64,000 nucleotides of DNA from Dysgonomonas mossii. GTDB taxonomy: Bacteria > Bacteroidota > Bacteroidia > Bacteroidales > Dysgonomonadaceae. The notes below the pieces were generated by a model that made no database searches, had not been told where the DNA came from, and saw only the letters and a program-made list of their open reading frames with translations. A program made the translations under genes and the position numbers. How positions within the stretch are numbered: position 1 is the first letter of the stretch; the number at the start of each line of letters is the position of its first letter. The stretch spans positions 1 through 64,000 of the forward strand of contig NZ_SPPK01000003.1 in NCBI RefSeq assembly GCF_004569505.1, written 5' to 3'. Below, one piece after another: positions 62,426 through 64,000 of this stretch.

Positions 62426-62752
62426 CTATTTCAATTTTTCGTTGTTTATATGCCTGTCTTTATCTCTGTTAGTCTTTTTTTCAATATTCTTTTTTAGGGC
62501 GTCTGTAAGATCTATCCCTGTTTGATTTGCGAGGCAGATAAGTACCCACAATACATCGGCCATTTCGTCACCAAGATCTTTGTTCAGATCAGACTTCTTG
62601 AAAGATTGATCTCCGTATGTACGCGCCATAATGCGGGCTAATTCGCCCACTTCTTCGGTGAGGATAGCCATGTTGGTTAGTTCGCTGAAATAGCGTACGC
62701 CCACGGTTTTTATCCATTGGTCTACTTCCTGTTGTGCTTCTTTTATTGTCAT
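62426..62752 (-). CDS. MazG-like nucleotide pyrophosphohydrolase
   Basis: 108 residues. LTEEVGELARIMAR and LGDEMADVLWVLICLA contain the EExxE and ExxD metal-binding residues of the all-alpha NTP pyrophosphatase fold. Substrates are probably noncanonical or excess (d)NTPs. It is one base away from deoC and one base after the dtd stop. Confidence 0.88.
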   Translation of the reverse strand: MTIKEAQQEVDQWIKTVGVRYFSELTNMAILTEEVGELARIMARTYGDQSFKKSDLNKDLGDEMADVLWVLICLANQTGIDLTDALKKNIEKKTNRDKDRHINNEKLK

Positions 62753-62753
62753 G

Positions 62754-63206
62754 TTATTCTTTTACTTTCGAGTCGATCCATATAGTTACAGGACCGTCAT
62801 TTATGAGTTCTACCTTCATGTCTGCTCCAAATTCGCCTGTTTGTACCGATTTACCTAGCTTGTTCCCTAAAACGGCACAAAATTCTTCGTACAAAGGTAC
62901 TGCAATTTCGGGTTTGGCTGCATATATATAAGATGGACGATTTCCTTTTTTAGTGGAAGCATGTAAGGTAAATTGCGATACTACAAGTATTTCGCCATTG
63001 ATATCTTTTATTGATAAATTCATTACACCTTCCTTATCATCAAATATACGAAGATTTACAGCCTTGTTGCAGAGCCACTCTATGTCGTCTTTACTATCTG
63101 AATTTTCTATACCTACAAGGATAAGAAGCCCTTGATTTATTGCTGATTTTATACTGCCGTTGATTGTAACTGATGCTTTACTTACTCTTTGTATTAATAT
63201 CCTCAT
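62754..63206 (-). CDS. dtd: D-aminoacyl-tRNA deacylase
   Basis: 150 residues. SQFTLHAST, KKGNRPSYIYA and the NDGPVTIWID motif (Gly-cisPro) are diagnostic of DTD. It hydrolyses D-aminoacyl-tRNA and Gly-tRNA-Ala, a translation quality-control step. First gene of the dtd-mazG-deoC group. Confidence 0.95.
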   Translation of the reverse strand: MRILIQRVSKASVTINGSIKSAINQGLLILVGIENSDSKDDIEWLCNKAVNLRIFDDKEGVMNLSIKDINGEILVVSQFTLHASTKKGNRPSYIYAAKPEIAVPLYEEFCAVLGNKLGKSVQTGEFGADMKVELINDGPVTIWIDSKVKE

Positions 63207-63340
63207 GTTTGATAAAATAGAGTCGCATAATTAGATATGGACTTTAAAATTAGAGATTAATTTGCAAATATACCTAAGTTGCTTCATTTATTACTAACAC
63301 AAGTTGAGGTTAATAATTATTTGTATAATCCACTGTATTA

Positions 63341-64000
63341 CTATTGATATACTTTAGCAGCTTCCCACCCGATCATAGACGTCTTGCGGATATGTCCCCA
63401 ATGATAGTCTCCCAGAGCCCCTGTAGACTGTATTATTCGATGGCAAGGAATGAGATATGCTACGGGGTTTTGCCCCACAGCATTTCCCACTGCCCGACTA
63501 GCTTTAGGGCTCTTTATGAGATTAGCAATATTCTGGTATGACGATAATTGCCCCATCGGGATATTTAGTAAGGCTTGCCACACTTTAATCTGAAAATCAG
63601 AACCTTTGATGTGTAATTTTATTTTATCAAGACTCTCCCAATCCAAATTGAATATCCGTATTGCATTCTTTTGAATTTCGTCTGCTGAATTTTGATAATT
63701 TGCTTTAGGAAAAATACTTGTGAGGTTCTTTATTGCTTCTTCATGGTCTTCTGCAAATGACATGTGGCAAATTCCTTTTGGGGTTGAAGCCACAATTATT
63801 TCTCCAAATGGACTGAGAGCAAAGCTATAGTTTATAGTAAGATAGCTTCCCTCATTTTTATATTCGGCAGGGGTCATTCCTTCTATATTTATGAATAGAT
63901 CATGCAACCTGCTCGTGCCTGATAAGCCAACTTCGTATGCGGTATCGAATAGTGTTGCTTGTGTTTCTCTTAAGATCTGTTTTGCATGTTGTATGCTTAT
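63341..64000 (-). CDS. ada: Ada-type methylated-DNA-protein-cysteine methyltransferase with AraC HTH (5' end cut off)
   Basis: The frame is open to the end of the window, so the gene continues beyond 64000. Residues at the window edge (AYEVGLSGTSRLHDLF, then INIEGMTPAEYK) are the second AraC HTH of Ada-like proteins. The rest is the methyltransferase: FRY-like N-terminal part and VAYLIPCHRII with the acceptor Cys (PCHR motif). It repairs O6-methylguanine by self-alkylation and likely activates its own regulon. The TTG at 63907 is internal and not a start. N-terminal Cys-containing Ada domain presence cannot be judged. Confidence 0.88.
   Translation of the reverse strand: MSIQHAKQILRETQATLFDTAYEVGLSGTSRLHDLFINIEGMTPAEYKNEGSYLTINYSFALSPFGEIIVASTPKGICHMSFAEDHEEAIKNLTSIFPKANYQNSADEIQKNAIRIFNLDWESLDKIKLHIKGSDFQIKVWQALLNIPMGQLSSYQNIANLIKSPKASRAVGNAVGQNPVAYLIPCHRIIQSTGALGDYHWGHIRKTSMIGWEAAKVYQ

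Noticed and set aside
1..64000. CRISPR array or prophage structural genes
   Set aside because: No regularly spaced direct repeats with unique spacers and no capsid, tail or terminase-like protein were seen.

Overview
The window reads as chromosomal DNA of a low-GC member of the Bacteroidota, probably a Bacteroidales species near Dysgonomonas (inference). Support: promoter -7 boxes of the TAnnTTTG type, almost no Shine-Dalgarno sequences, an lpxK/sppA/thiL/punA block, and many Bacteroidota-type proteins (LA_2272-like surface repeats, DbpA-like helicase, PTPS-related membrane proteins). No rRNA and no canonical tRNA gene is seen.

Layout. 1-1514: 3' end of an acetyltransferase gene, then a decayed IS256-family element. 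1.6-3.8 kb: two Nudix hydrolases, an HD phosphohydrolase and a small monooxygenase-like protein, all on the minus strand. 4.0-7.3 kb: a complete His-Xaa-Ser (Hxs) cassette, hxsA-hxsD-hxsB-hxsC, coding a secreted HxS-repeat peptide and two radical SAM enzymes. 7.7-11.7 kb: AraC regulator, a broken DUF2938 gene, scraps of a LytTR regulator and a tyrosine recombinase, an ORF6N protein with remarkable palindromes, and two tandem pairs of small excisionase-like HTH genes; this looks like the edge of a mobile island.

11.8-24.4 kb is an RNA-repair island on the minus strand: rtcB2, prfH, a predicted metallopeptidase, KptA/Tpt1, an RNA ligase and an HD-polynucleotide kinase form one apparent operon. 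Upstream lie a second rtcB, five tandem structured RNAs that I interpret as bacterial Y RNAs with (partly circularly permuted) tRNA-like modules, a Fic protein, and a Ro60/Rsr (TROVE-vWA) protein. The Y RNA cluster and rsr share a promoter-proximal inverted repeat TRCGCA-N7-TGCGYA. A WYL regulator sits next to rsr. Together these suggest damaged RNA is recognised by Ro60/Y RNA, healed by KptA and HD-PNK, sealed by RtcB or the ligase, and that stalled ribosomes are released by PrfH.

24.6-41.8 kb is mostly housekeeping on the minus strand: DEAD helicase, LA_2272-like protein, OmpA lipoprotein, PlsC, valS (with an in-frame DUF559 endonuclease-like insertion bounded by inverted repeats), thiL, Fsr-type transporter, transglutaminase, punA, lpxK, sppA. 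At 41.8-42.4 kb a 643-bp AT-rich gap carries repeated TTATCAACA boxes exactly where the prevailing gene orientation flips from minus to plus: a candidate replication origin. 42.4-61.5 kb is mostly plus strand: SGNH hydrolases, glycosyltransferases, ychF, M48 protease, HAD protein, polA, PTPS-related proteins, a radical SAM protein, a flavodoxin-fold oxidoreductase. 61.5-64.0 kb: deoC, a MazG-like protein, dtd and a truncated Ada-type methyltransferase run off the window end.
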